From Isoetes taiwanensis (lineage: Eukaryota; Streptophyta; Lycopodiopsida; Isoetales; Isoetaceae): a DNA stretch of 64,000 nucleotides. Under the pieces are notes generated by a model. The model made no database searches. It was given only the letters and a program-made list of their open reading frames with translations, and was not told the origin of the DNA. Position 1 is the stretch's first letter, and each line of letters opens with the position of its first letter. Location: contig JAJEKV010000054.1 of assembly GCA_021234155.1 (NCBI GenBank), positions 4,697,962-4,761,961 on the forward strand, written 5' to 3'. A program made the position numbers and the translations under genes. Positions 12,640-23,591 of this stretch are shown here, piece by piece.

Positions 12640-13300
12640 AATGTCTATTATGTAATACTTAATATAAATGTGTCTCACTTGGTTTAGGTAGAGTTTGGAA
12701 GTTTTAAGTCGCCACCAACGGACTGCAATAGTTTCATTTGGCCCGATTCTCTTTGAGGAGGCAAGTGCAAGATGTGCTTCAAATTTTGGACTTTTTCTAC
12801 AAAATAACTTGTGCATGCGTAAACTTGTGCATGCGTAAACTTGTGCATGTAGAAACTTGCACGTTTTGTCACCGGTTTTTACGAGAAAAATACAAAACAG
12901 ATTACATACATTACATAAAGCGACTTAGGTATCGTTTGGAAGTTCTTAGGTAGCGTTTGGAAGTTCATATTTTGGAAGTTTGTGCTTCATATTTTCAGTT
13001 CAAGTTTCAAATTTGAAGTAAACCGAACCAAGGTTTCAGTTCCTTTGTTTCGATTATGGGCTTAATCGGACAAATGCAAATACAGCTTTTACGAAAAAGA
13101 TAATATATTATATTATATTGAAGATTTGGTTTACAAAAATCTCGCGTGCATGCGTAAGCCTTGCACGCGTTTCTACCCCCCGTAATAATTCAAGATACCA
13201 TATTAGAGTACATTGAAGACCTTTTTTTTACAACAAAAACCGGGAAAAACTCATGCATGCACCGGTTTTTACGTAAACATGAAAACGTAACGTAGTGTTA
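12640..13300. repeat. Short direct repeats (ACTTGTGCATGCGTAA) and AT-rich spacer
   Basis: Near 12808-12850 the unit ACTTGTGCATGCGTAA occurs twice, followed by a diverged third copy. Related TGCATGC-containing strings recur at about 13145-13165 and 13250. A second small repeat, TCGTTTGGAAGTTC or GCGTTTGGAAGTTC, occurs at about 12930-12965. No gene was recognised. Confidence 0.5.
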
Positions 13301-13720
13301 GATTGTGTACCGACTATCCTTGCATCCCATGCGTGGTATAGCCCGGAGGGGCATCTGAAGGTGCACTCTAAGGTAAATGCCGATTGCCTCAATGTCCATC
13401 TCAGAAGACGCGGCCTCATGCGACAAACCCGATCAAGCCGCTCGCACCGGGGCGCACACATTTGCTCCTTGCTCCTTCAATCGGTTCACCTCCAAGGTGT
13501 AAATGTGGCCACGAACATCATCTCCATGCCCGGATGGTCTGGAAGAGGATGATTCTCGCAGGGCCGCAGGGCGATCACCTTGATCCGAGCCATTCCAAAT
13601 CGAGGGGAAGGAAGGAGGGAACTTTGGGAAGGAAAGGAATAGGATCCGGGAAAATGGATGGGTGATGGTGCTCTTGTGAAACGACAGACCACTACTTATA
13701 TATAAAGCCAAACCGGAATA
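13300..13720. other. GC-rich patch with overlapping open frames, unrecognised
   Basis: Several overlapping frames on both strands (for example 13295-13552 plus and 13433-13711 minus) reflect the locally higher GC content. None shows a domain I recognise. A TATATATAAAG string near 13694 resembles a TATA box, but nothing downstream looks like a gene. It may be retroelement LTR-like sequence. Confidence 0.2.
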
Positions 13721-14115
13721 TGCAAATTTGATGCCAATATGCCATAGATTATGATGCCAATAGATTAGGGTATCATGTATGCCAATAGATTATCATGTTC
13801 TAAAGTTATGATTTTATTTTAAAGGTTATAGATTATCATGTTAAAGGTTATGATTGTCATAATAAAGGTTATGATGGCAACGACCCATTTGAGGTGACAT
13901 AGGTTTTGATGTTAATGTTAACCTTTTGAGGTGACAAAGGTTATGATGTTTGGCCATAGGTGTTGCCCTAAGGGTTAGGACCATAGCTACCATAGGGGTT
14001 AGGACAACATTTGCACATCCCATATGCCAACATTATAAACCATTGGCCAACCGTGGCGAACATTTAAAAATTATAAACCATTGGCCAACATTGGCTAATG
14101 GTTTATAAACATTGG
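13720..14115. repeat. GGTTATGAT-type degenerate repeats and an AT-rich hairpin
   Basis: Strings such as ATAGATTATCATG and AAAGGTTATGAT recur irregularly from 13740 to 13955. At 14071-14088 and 14091-14108, an 18-base segment (TTATAAACCATTGGCCAA) and its near-perfect reverse complement form a tight hairpin with one mismatch and a 2-base loop. A further copy of CATTATAAACCATTGGCCAA lies at about 14031. Confidence 0.55.
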
Positions 14116-14328
14116 CCAACATTCCAGTATATGTACGGGAAAGGGTATATGGATTGCTAGTTGGGACTGGCGTACATGTACGGATAAGGGGCCAAAAATT
14201 AAAATTCATATTTACGTATGGTTGGGGGGTTTCGCCCGCAAAAAGCCGTATACAGGGGGGTTTCTGTCGACCCCTTGCACGCACATGCCATATGCTCTAT
14301 ATAAAGGGGTGAAGCCCCCGGGCTTGGA

Positions 14329-14440
14329 GTCTAGCATGTGTTACCAGCTATTTAGGTTCGATTTTTAAGGGGCACTTGACCTTCATGTATTCTTGTTATT
14401 GCGTTTTAGTGTTTGATGTACTTTGCAAGATTCATATTCT
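14329..14440 (+). repeat. Repeat with a tRNA T-arm-like motif, copy 1 (possible SINE piece)
   Basis: The segment GTTACCAGCTATTTAGGTTC followed by GATTTTTAAGG, then CACTTGACCTTCATGTATTC, recurs at about 23.50-23.61 kb. In the second copy the core reads GGTTCGATTCC, which matches a tRNA B box. A tRNA-derived SINE would explain this, but no A box at the right spacing was confirmed. TATATAAAG near 14300 sits just upstream. Confidence 0.35.
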
Positions 14441-14459
14441 ATAGATGGCCGAGATTTGA

Positions 14460-14756
14460 TGATGAAGTGGATTAAATTGAATTGATTTTTTTCGGATAGA
14501 GGGGGGTAATAAGATATTCTTCGAAAAATCACCAGTTTATAATGTGCATTAACACAGGTTCATAGCCTCACAATAGATAGCTTGATGTGGCATCAACTAT
14601 GCACAGGAAGTTAGGCTAAGCCATGGCACGTAGGTTAGACAATGGTGCATAACCCACCAAGCGGATAATACTCATATTTTAACTCCAAATTCTCCTTATT
14701 TTTACTTCAGTCAGGCAACCGGCGCCCTTTGTATCTCCTTGCTTGGGTCAGCAAGG
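14460..14756 (+). repeat. Second copy of the sequence upstream of the ATL gene
   Basis: About 295 bases here match 28981-29300, the DNA directly upstream of the RING-H2 gene. Shared blocks include GCATTAACACAGGTT, ATAGCTTGATGTGGCATCAA, GTAGGTTAGACAATGGTGCA, AACCCACCAAGCGGATAATA and GGCAACCGGCGCCCTTTGT. Similarity stops sharply at GCTTGGGTCAGC, and no RING coding sequence follows. The start GAATTGAATTGATTTTT also occurs near 61.18 kb. The ATL upstream region therefore contains a dispersed repeat. Confidence 0.75.
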
Positions 14757-15039
14757 AGACACGAAACCTCCTGACTTCAACCTTCATACTTCAAGAAACC
14801 TATCAAAACCTTCTTGACTTATAGTGTTTTATTGGAAGTTGCAGCTACAAGCGTGGGATCTTAAGAAAAATTAATATCAAAAGGAGCTTTCTAAAAATGA
14901 ACCAGGTAAACATTCTCTTGAAATGACGCGCGCCAACAATCTAGCCTCCTCCAAGAACAGGTAATGGCATAAAATTCGATGTGAAAGCACATGCAGAGAA
15001 CGATAACCATGACACACATTTGTTATTTTAATCAAAACT

Positions 15040-15190
15040 CAACGGCTAAGATATGGTGCACTCTACAAATACTATTCAGTACGTATGTGCACACGAATAC
15101 AACAAAGAAATCATACAAAAACCATATTACAAAGCATATAAGAAGTATAAAAGAAACCCCTTGTTATTATGCTAGATGTTCGAAACGAGA
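15040..15190 (+). repeat. Small element family B, copy 1
   Basis: GGTGCACTCTACAAATACTA, then ATCATACAAAAACCAT, AAAGCATATAAG and CCTTGTTATTATGCTAGATG match copies at 20.21-20.44 kb and 28.61-28.77 kb in the same order. In the 20.2-kb copy the two ends are inverted repeats, so a MITE-type element is likely. This copy's right end is not clear. Confidence 0.5.
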
Positions 15191-16815
15191 GTCGTCCAGA
15201 GACCCCAACCGATGATCTGCGCCTTAGGGTCAACGTATTCGACAACTGAGGTTGTCCTGGGGCGCATCTCGTTTAGAACATTAGAGAACAAGAATGAGAA
15301 AATCTCTTCTAACATTTGCTAGAAGTCTCATATCCGCCTAGAGCTTTGAATACAGTGATAGAATTATTGGCTTTAAAATGCCTTTCGGGTCTTGGTTAAA
15401 AGTGAGTAAGATAAGGAACGAAAGCTTTAAATGCATCTTGATACACTAGGACCGTCTCCCGCACTGCTGCAAGAGTCTTCCTTAAAAGGACCTCCAATCT
15501 CCATCTCTACGCCCCCCGTTTCTTCAAGAGGGATCCGGGAGACCACCACCGGCAAATTACCTGCAACCATAGGTTTAAGCCGGTTGCAGTGAATATTTTG
15601 GCATATGCCCAAAATATGCCCATCCACCAAGAGGAGCGAGAGCTTGCCCTTTAGGGAAACCCAAATATATTTCTCCTTTCTATTTCCATTTATCATTTCT
15701 TTAGGAATAGTTAGACAAAAAGTGTTATATCTTTACAAATTGGTATTAAAAAAATGGCACCTTTGGTAGTTTATGTTTATCTTATGTATACATGAGTCAT
15801 GTCTTAGTAGTTGAAAATTTCAATGTCAAGAAGCTGCCGTAGAAGCCTATCATCATATACATGCCTTCCACGTGCGAATACTAGTTTGCAAGACTTGTCA
15901 TTCAATATATCCACTAGGGGGTTTAGGGTGTCATGGACAATTAGAAACTACTATTTTATGAAGTAAGGCCGGTTAAGTAGCACCTGTAGGAAATCTAATA
16001 TGTTACTATAACTTATTGAATTTTGGTTGGGTTTTATAAGTTGGCAACTCTCTTGAATTTAGACTATGAATCATACATACAATATAGATATCTGATTGTT
16101 ATACTCTTATATACAAAAAAAAATACCATAGACCAACGTAGTGCCAATGAGTGGTATCCCATTTCCAGCAAAGAAAAAAATAAAGTTATATATTATTTGA
16201 TTTAGGTATAGTCTAATGTGTGTTTTGGAGAGAAGCAATAATTGTTTCCGGAAGTTGACCCCATCTATATAAATAGTGGCATGGCCTCTTATTTTTCTTC
16301 TCCTCGTGAGGATATGCAAAATAAAGTGAATGGAGGCAAAACCTAACAATGCGATGTTGGCATGTGTGTGTGTGCATGCACGCGCTTGATGATGGACTTT
16401 AAATATGCCACGAACGCACACCATAATGAACTTTAAATATGCTTTTCTTTTTACTTTAATTTATTTGTCAAAATAATAATATTAATACTCATGGTACAGA
16501 CTATTAAAGTATCATCTTGTTGTATTAAATATTATAGAATTACTAGTAACGGTGTCCAACAGTTGCTCATCTATAGCCTATTTGAAATTAGAACATGTCA
16601 GCATGCATGTAAATGAGACATGCCACGAAGGAGCACAGGGAAAACGAAGAAATCATACTTGATACTGCTCCCAGTTTAAGAAGCTCAGTTAACTGGCAAT
16701 CGAAACAGGCATTGATAGCATTAGAGGTTAGCACAAATCCATCGAGGTGCCGATGAATTGGGCGCTTCAACCTTGTTTTAATAGATTTAATTTTTTTTTC
16801 CCTCCTAAATTCCCT
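15190..16815. other. Spacer without a recognised gene
   Basis: A minus-strand frame at 15427-15696 (89 residues) has normal composition but no recognised domain. A GT-rich run (TGTGTGTGTG) lies near 16362. The rest is AT-rich and unassigned. Confidence 0.3.
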
Positions 16816-16942
16816 TTTTCTTCTTCTTCTTCTTCTTCTTCTTCTTCTTCTTCTTCTTCTTCTTCTTCTTCTTCTTCTTCTTCTTCTTCTTCTTCTTCTT
16901 CTTCTTCTTCTTCTTCTTCTTCTTCTTTCTTCTTCTTCTTCT

Positions 16943-16985
<43 letters not shown>
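16816..16985. repeat. (TTC)n microsatellite merging into poly(T)
   Basis: About 125 bases of TTC/CTT repeats with one interruption run into an unbroken T tract of about 42 bases. The T tract abuts the left end of repeat family A copy 3, so it probably began as the reverse complement of that element's poly(A) tail and expanded. Long open frames of Ser/Phe or Glu/Lys are artefacts. Confidence 0.95.
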
Positions 16986-17630
16986 CCGTGTCGACACATG
17001 AATTTGGGTCGTTCGATGCGGAACCAACAAACAGAGGTTACACGATGCCATAAATTTGGTGATGTGGATGGGGCAGGCAAGTTTTTAAGGTTTCAGAACA
17101 TATAGGGTTAGAAACTTACTATGTTTCGGTTTTGATTTATGGACAAAGGGATAATTTAAGGTTCTTGCTTTTTGTATGGTCAGTATTTTGGTATTAGAGT
17201 TGTTTTTTAAATCTCTTTTTTTTTTTTTTTTTTTTTTCATTTTCCTTCCATGGTTGGCCCTGTCGTGTCACTATTTTTGGATTATTTGGGCTTGATGCTT
17301 ATTTGAGTTGCATGTGGACTTCATAGCAGTGAGTCCTACAAATCAGGAAGTAGAATCAATTGCTTTTGTAAATAGCTTTCTTATTTGTAGTGTAACAAAG
17401 CTTGGATGATTCTTTGATTGGACGGAGAGGGAATCACATTTTTTGATAATCTGCATTTTGCAATGTGTATTCATAATAATTGCATCGAATGTTATAAGAT
17501 AGTGAAGGAGTCTCTTAGATGGAGTAAGTAGTTACAATCAAAACTACACGTTGAGATTATGACACCAACACCGTTATATAGTTTTGACATTTTGAACAAT
17601 GAATGGAAGATGTTTTTGCCCATGTGTGTA
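16986..17630 (-). repeat. Dispersed repeat family A, copy 3 (most complete)
   Basis: It starts directly after poly(T) with CGTGTCGACACATGAATTTG and carries every landmark of the family: GGTTACACGATGCCATAAAT, GGTTTCAGAACATATAGGG, GGTTTTGATTTATGGACA, the internal T tract, AGGAAGTAGAATCAATTGC and TCTGCATTTTGCAATGTG. It is about 640 bases long with no coding capacity. On the minus strand it would end in poly(A), suggesting a retroposed sequence. Confidence 0.65.
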
Positions 17631-18021
17631 TATGTAGCATAATGACAGGGGGTTTTTTTTGTGTTTTTGCTGTCGGATAGGCATATTTGCCCTTTATTCC
17701 AAGATCTGGACCGTACATAGCGATCCTCGTTTGTGGGGTATGCATGTACAAGTTTTTGTATACTGTATATCAAAGTTTGCAAAATACTATAAGATTTGAG
17801 AGAATGTACTTAATGGTGTTAATTTTGTACATGTATTGTAAATATATTTTTAAGGCTCTCGCTGCCCTACGTAACCCCCCGTGTGAATATGCACCCAAAC
17901 CAAAGGGGGTTTAAGGGGGATTTTAATTTAAATGTATTAAATGCAATGGTTTGTGTTAATAATGTTAATGGTAGTTGTGTGTTTATTGTTATATAAAAAA
18001 AATTTTGGGCCCTTCGGGCCC
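17626..18021 (+). mobile_element. Inverted-repeat element family C, copy 1 (left end truncated)
   Basis: The core blocks TCGGATAGGCATATTTGCCC, CCTCGTTTGTGGGG and GCAAAATACTATAAGATTTG, then GCTCTCGCTGCCCTA, lead into the arm CCGTGTGAATATGCACCCAA, and the copy ends at the palindrome GGGCCCTTCGGGCCC (18007-18021). The left arm is missing. In its place (17630-17670) sits a fragment resembling family B in reverse. The other copies are at 22.97-23.44 and 23.59-24.00 kb. Confidence 0.65.
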
Positions 18022-18163
18022 TAACCAAAGCAAACATAGGTAAAGTTTATGGGCCTAAATATTAATTACTAAAAAACACAATAACATGAAGACAAACAAA
18101 TTGAGTACATTTTATGTAATCATGAGTACATTTTATGTAATCATTATGTTCATTATCTGTATC

Positions 18164-18418
18164 TGAATATTGCAAATACAAGAATCGTGTAAACTATTGT
18201 GAACTGCACACAAGACTTTTGCGGACAACACACTTTGACATCCAAGACCTTCATGGTTGAGGTATTCATGAATATTGCAATACAAGAAACGTGTAAACTA
18301 TTGTGAACTGCACACAAGACTTTTGCGGACAACACACTTTGACATCCAAGACCTACACAGAAGACTTTTGCGGACAACACACTTTGACATCCAAGCCCTT
18401 CATGGTTGAGGTGTTCAT
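18164..18418. repeat. Tandem repeat, 2.5 copies of a roughly 105-bp unit
   Basis: Unit 1 is at about 18164-18268 and unit 2 at 18269-18352 (3' truncated). A partial third covers 18353-18418. The strongly conserved core is ACTTTTGCGGACAACACACT followed by TTGACATCCAAG. The copies are nearly identical, so the duplication looks recent. The minus-strand frame across it is a by-product. Confidence 0.85.
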
Positions 18419-18419
18419 G

Positions 18420-20200
18420 AACAACCACTACGTTCTCCATAATCCACAATAGAGGGCAGCCAATCTCTATATGTAACAAGAACTTCAAAGCCATTCCAGG
18501 TTCTTCTAGCAAGGAATATGAAGAATAGATGCAGATAATAAGAATTTAAAACTTCAAATACATACAACGGACTAATTGGATAAATTACATTCATGGAGTT
18601 ATATTGGTGGCAAAATTCAGCAACAAATGTAGCCTTGGATGCCCATTTATATACAACAGCAATTTAGTTCATGGAAGAAGTCGGATATACTCACAAATAA
18701 AGTCGGATATACTCACAAATATGGTTACATAGATTAGCAAGCCAGCCTGCACACAATGTCAAACATACAAGCTGGTGTGCACATATAACTTAACCGCAAA
18801 TCTGCCTCGAATTTTAAAGAGAAGCCTATAATGAACTCTTGCAGCAATGCAACAGCTCAAGCTACACAGAATGCATCACGTTACCTCTCGCCAATAACTG
18901 GAGCATCGAATGTTGACACAGCTATAGCAATGAACAGGAAGGGTGTTACAGTAAAATTCTTTACATGAAATAATTTCCAAGCAAAAAGAGGATCTTGTCT
19001 GCATTGAAGCAAGCAGCAAAATGGAGGAGAACAGAGATTTTGAACAGAAAATAATACCAATGATCAATTCAACCGATTAATTTGCTGGAGAAATGATAAG
19101 AGCCACTAGACATGCTTATGAACAAAATAAATATCCCTTCTCATAAGAATGAATCTCATAAGAATGAACTGTAAGGCTACCTTGTACATGATGAGTAGAT
19201 CTTCCCCGCTTAGAGGCAACCTCGCTTTCGATGTTCGGGGATGTCATCTTGGGAGTCTCTCCTGCAAGCACAATGGAGTTTGTTGCATTCAAAGCTTCAT
19301 CCTCTCATGATAAGTCAAATATACAGAGAAGGATACTTGAGGGGAAGGTTTCACATTGAAAGGCCCTGTATACTGTATCTCCCAAACTAAATCTTGCATT
19401 ATGTAAAGCATGTAATGTAAATGGCCCAAACATTCACCTTTATAACTGTTGACAGGAGCGAATTGCAGATAATTCTGTTGTGTCAGAGGTAGATCGTGCT
19501 GAGAAGCTATCTGTATGTTGCTTTTCCATTCTTAAGCTTTTGTCTATCTGAACCAAACATTAAGGAACAAGCATCTGAAACCCATTCTACAATAGGGTTT
19601 CTGCATCCTTCTCCAGCTCAGCCATGGACGTAGCTCCATCTGTTCATTTACAAGATCCGACTACTGTGGACGATGAGGAAATTAGCAAGAACTGTAAGGA
19701 TCTAAGATGTTCTCGATTTACGGTTTGAATGATGAATAGGTCTGCTACTGGGGATGACGAGGAAATTAGCAAGAACCGTAAGAATTGACGAAATCCTGGA
19801 CTTAACTGCTTTTGAATGTTTAATAATAATAGGGTTTTGCAGCTATGTACACATGCGATAGGATTTAACACGTCGGACATAGCCATCTCTGCTTTGTTCT
19901 AAATCGTGAAGGGGAAAATGGGCATTCCTTTTTTCATAAGCTTGTCCCGGAACACACACAGTTTGGTAGATATTCCCTGTGCCAAAACTAGTACCAAGCT
20001 TGCAAAACCGGTCAAGACCCATGCCCAGAACCCATGGCACGAGGAGGCTGCCCTTGGGCTCCTGCCCTACCTCCAAAGAAAACATAGAAGCAAAATCATG
20101 GACAATCGAAACCCTAAAATACCATGTTCGATGCTTGCATGTTCGATTTAGGATAGTTTGTGAAATTATAGAGGTGTAACCATTGGAAAACGCCACTAAA
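18420..20200. other. Spacer without a recognised gene
   Basis: Mostly AT-rich. The block GAGGAAATTAGCAAGAACTG occurs at about 19674 and again, slightly changed, at about 19758, giving an approximately 85-bp direct duplication. Short frames at 19843-20196 show no known domain. Confidence 0.3.
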
Positions 20201-20212
20201 ACTATGCTGATA

Positions 20213-20440
20213 GTATGCGCACTCTAGATGTACCAATTAGTACGTCTCATGGAATACCATCATCAAATCATATAAAAACCTTAGGGAAACAAGTACAAAA
20301 ATACAAAAGGAAACCCCCTGTTATTTTGCTACATATTCACAAAGGTTTTCCTAAGATTTCATGGCGTATTCGAATCGATGTACTAATGCGTACATCTAGA
20401 GTGCACCATTTCTTAGTCGTTGATTTAGCTTTTTTTTTTC
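20213..20440. mobile_element. Small element family B, copy 2, with inverted ends
   Basis: The left end GCACTCTAGATGTAC (about 20219) is the reverse complement of GTACATCTAGAGTGC (about 20390-20404). Inside them CTTAGGGAAAC and GTTTTCCTAAG pair as well. The middle (AATCATATAAAAACC, GGAAACCCCCTGTTATTTTG) matches family B copies at 15.04 and 28.61 kb. Size and structure fit a MITE of about 200 bases without a gene. Confidence 0.65.
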
Positions 20441-21161
20441 AATGGTCCAACATCCAAGGGCTCACAACAAAAGCCCTCTTTTTATTTTAGGGGCTTGAAC
20501 ATGCAAGCATCGAAAAAACCATTTTATGGTTTTATTCCTTCTTCGATTCTATTTTCTTTTTGCAGGGATCGGCAGGTGAAGGCAAAGGATGAACTCCTTA
20601 ATCAGACGAGAGGTTGGGTCTGGTGGGTGTATGAAATCAAAGCCAGTTTCAACAGCCAGTTTGTGCAGGTAGTAGCAGAAAGAGATTTCGGGATGTTTGT
20701 TTTAGATGCTCGTGCTCTTGGTAAAGGTCGGGCCTGTATATAAGGGCAGTTGAGGACATGCGACCGGACCCCGACCTACGCTTAAATAACCAACGCTTAC
20801 AATAACTTGTGGACGCCAGCTTACATGATTTTCAACCTTGTTCGATCCAAGGGGTAGAAGCAGTTCGATCCAAGGGTAGGTCGGTTCCCCTTTTTATTTT
20901 CAATTTCGTGTGTATTTCTGGCGATAAGAGCCGGTCGTTGGGGTTAACTTTCGACCGCCTTCTCCGTCTCTTCCGAATGTATTAATTAGCTTCTTCTTAA
21001 AAATTTGTTGAAAAAAATATAAGCAAGGAAATGGAGCAATCCCGCCTCGGGCTTCCAAAATCATAGTCACGCATTGTAAAGTATGCCGCAGATGCAACGG
21101 CGAGTAACAAAGAACGCGAACGCAATGTAACAAAGAACGCAAGTGTTCGATCTTGAATTGA
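20440..21161. other. Spacer without a recognised gene
   Basis: A plus-strand frame at 20495-20743 has no recognisable domain. Nothing else could be assigned. Confidence 0.3.
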
Positions 21162-21189
21162 ATGGCATGGCATGGCATGGCATGGCATG
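21162..21189. repeat. (GGCAT)n pentanucleotide microsatellite
   Basis: Five tandem GGCAT units lie just upstream of the NCL-like exon remnants. Short frames reading MAWHGMAWH come from this repeat. Confidence 0.9.
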
Positions 21190-21200
21190 CGAGATCCGGG

Positions 21201-22514
21201 ATGGCGGAGAGTGCAGGTAGGAAGCTCTACTTCTTCGGATCAACTGTTATGTTGCTTACTCTTCTCTGGGGTAGCTCTCTGCTTGTTGGCCGTTGTGACC
21301 TTCAAGATGGCAAAGCAAAGGATTGCACATTGACAAGGAAATTTGACATTTTCAGTAAGAATTTCCTCTGAGCTAATTTTGCAGGCAGGCACTAACGTAA
21401 CCAACTATCCAGGTACTGGAGTTTTGACAGATCCGCAAACAAGAGTGGCAGCTTGGATTATGATTGTCACTGTTATACCCTACTTATTCGCTCAGATTCC
21501 ACACACATTGGGTAAAAGCATGTTAAGGTGTACCACTTTTGGAACCAGCAAAAGTACATACACTAGGTACTTCAGAACTGGGTACTTTCTCATTTTTCTT
21601 TTCATTAAAACTAGTACAAAAGTTCAAAATAAAAGTCAAGGACGTGTTTCTATTCAAAGTTAAGACAAATATAATGCTATTGAAGACCAAAATATATGTA
21701 GAAGTTATAAAATGTACCTTTTATTGACATATTACACAAGTACCCAGTACCCAGACCTGGGTACCTTTTTAGGTACTTTTTTGGTCACTAAATAATACTT
21801 TTTAAGGGACACCCTAACATGCTTTTACCCCATTTCATAACAGTCAATTGGGACACATATTTGATATTATAAGCTGTGCTTTGGCATTCATTGGACTCTT
21901 GGTTTACTGCTCTTACCAGGTGCTTCATCAACCTTGATTTTCATTTCTTCAAGTAGCCGCTTCTCTCTTACCTTATTCATCTTCGTAGTGTCATTATGCT
22001 ACATATTGTTTTGCATGAAGTCGCTGAGAATTACACTTTCGTAGAGTCTGGATTATAGGCACTGTCTTTTCAGCTATAAATCGGCCAAAGTTGTGGTCTT
22101 GCATAGTTGTTTGATCATCTTCTATGTCGTATTCTCACCTTGGATTCAAGAAAGGATGATAGAAGAACTCCTAATACGTACGCTTTTTTTCAAAGTAAGT
22201 GCTTGTTTATCGCACCAATGCAAAGATAAGAAAACGGATCATTCTTGTTGTCTCAAGTCTAGACTTCTCATGCATCCCTTGCTTCATACAGAATCTTTGA
22301 AGCCTTTGACATAGACAAAAACGGGACCCTTTCCAAAAGTGAGCTGAAATCGCTTGTGCTGAGTCTGGGAATATGTACCCACACAAATATACTTGAAGAA
22401 GATGAACTCCAAGTCTGGTTAAGAGACTTTGATATTTCGAATGATGGATTGATTCAAAAAAAAACAGAATTCATTAACAAAGATGTCAAAATGGGTGAAG
22501 GCAACTGGGTTTGA
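21201..22514 (+). pseudogene. EF-hand Na+/Ca2+ exchanger-like (NCL) gene fragment
   Basis: Several exon-like pieces follow in the order expected for the middle of plant NCL-type exchangers. They are about 21201-21354 (GSSLLVGRCDLQDGKAKD), 21386-21511 (a membrane-type segment, IMIVTVIPYLFAQIPHTLG), 21845-21920 (IISCALAFIGLLVYCSYQ), about 22130-22194 (FSPWIQERMIEELL) and 22292-22514 (EF-hand DIDKNGTLSKSEL, then a second EF-like DFDISNDGLI). Most boundaries show GT/AG signals. The full family has two exchanger domains of several membrane helices around EF-hands. Here both the first helices and the whole C-terminal exchanger domain are absent, and the frame stops soon after the second EF-hand. 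The second EF loop is imperfect. I read this as a truncated gene copy. A very short expressed derivative cannot be excluded. Confidence 0.7.
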
Positions 22515-22869
22515 TCTATTAGGAAACTTTGCAGATTATGCCTATTATCTTATGTAGCACTATATTCAACTCATATCATGATGGATTTTAAACAAAGATC
22601 CGGCTATAAGCCATCGCTCCATCCAGGAATTTCATGCACATGAATTACGTGCTGAACTATTTTAAAGATTGCAGTTGCTCTTCATAACATTGTGATGAAG
22701 AGACAAATTATGCTTTTATGCCATTCATATACAGGATACAATGCTGTGGTGAAGAATCTAATTATATATCTATACCATTTTAACGCTTAAATGTCGTGGT
22801 GAAGCGTATGTAATTAAATTACGGTATGCTATAACATTATAGTTTCTCGTGTTTCATATTATGGTTTTT

Positions 22870-22930
22870 TAAGGTCCCAAGGGCCAAAAAATTTTTAGTA
22901 TCACAACCAACACATAACAACCATTAACAT
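22870..22930 (-). repeat. Isolated end of inverted-repeat element family C
   Basis: GGTCCCAAGGGCC (22873-22885), then AATTTTTAGTATCACAACC and AACACATAACAACCATT, copy the outer end of family C at 22965-23020 with several changes. It looks like a solo or truncated end next to the larger composite. Confidence 0.5.
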
Positions 22931-22964
22931 TAATTAATATTCTTACGTCTGCTTGTTTTTTTTA

Positions 22965-23437
22965 GGGCCCGAAGGGCCCAAAATTTTTTTTAGTATAATA
23001 ACCAACACATAACTACCATTGAAACCATTGAATCCAACACATTTAAATTAAAATCCCCCTTAAACCCCCTTTGGTTTGGGTGCATATTCACACGGGGTGA
23101 CGAGGGCGTAGAGCCCTCAGATTTTGTATTTTGCACGTACGAAATCAACACCATATAGTATTCCGCTTGAAATCTTATAGTATTTTGTGAATCTTGTTAT
23201 ACAGTATAGCAAATTTTGTACTTGCATACCCCACAAACGAGGAACTTTACGTACGGTGTAGATTAAGGAATAAGGGGTGAATATGCCTATCCAACAGCTC
23301 TCGTTGCCCGGAGTCACCCCCCGTGTGAATATGCACCCAAACCAAAGGGGGTTTAAGGGGGATTTTAATTTAAATGTGTTGGATTCAATGGTTTCAATGG
23401 TAGTTATGTGTTGGTTTCAATGGTAGTTATGTGTTGG
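22965..23437 (-). mobile_element. Inverted-repeat element family C, copy 2 (reverse orientation)
   Basis: The arms at about 23002-23101 and 23313-23414 are inverted copies of each other over about 100 bp, differing by only a 2-base insertion near GTCACCCC. The core between them is the family C core in reverse, relative to copies 1 and 3. On the left it ends at the palindrome GGGCCCGAAGGGCCC (22965-22979). After the right arm, the 23-bp piece TTTCAATGGTAGTTATGTG plus TTGG is duplicated. No coding region is present, so it must be non-autonomous if it is a transposon. Confidence 0.75.
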
Positions 23438-23590
23438 TGTTTATAATGCAAGTATGGAGTTCGCGGTTTGGAGTTTGATGTTGGTGTCTTGGAGTCCAGC
23501 ATCTGTTACCAGCTACCTAGGTTCGATTCCTAAGGGCCACTTGACCTTCATGTATTTTTGTTATTGTGTTTTAGGGTTTGATGTATTTTG
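23438..23590 (+). repeat. tRNA T-arm-like repeat, copy 2, between two family C elements
   Basis: TTTATAATGCAAGTATG and GATGTTGGTGTCTTGGAG match the right end of the repeat at about 7.24-7.30 kb. GTTACCAGCTACCTAGGTTC followed by GATTCCTAAGG matches 14.33-14.44 kb. GGTTCGATTCC is a canonical B-box string, which suggests a tRNA-derived SINE. It sits exactly between the mirror-image family C copies. Confidence 0.4.
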
Positions 23591-23591
23591 C

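Noticed and set aside
16747-17080. Long open frames of Ser/Phe, Glu or Lys across the TTC repeat
   Set aside because: They are produced by the microsatellite and poly(T); no other coding signal.
23504-23540. Functional tRNA gene
   Set aside because: Only the T-arm-like string is present; acceptor, D and anticodon arms do not fold.
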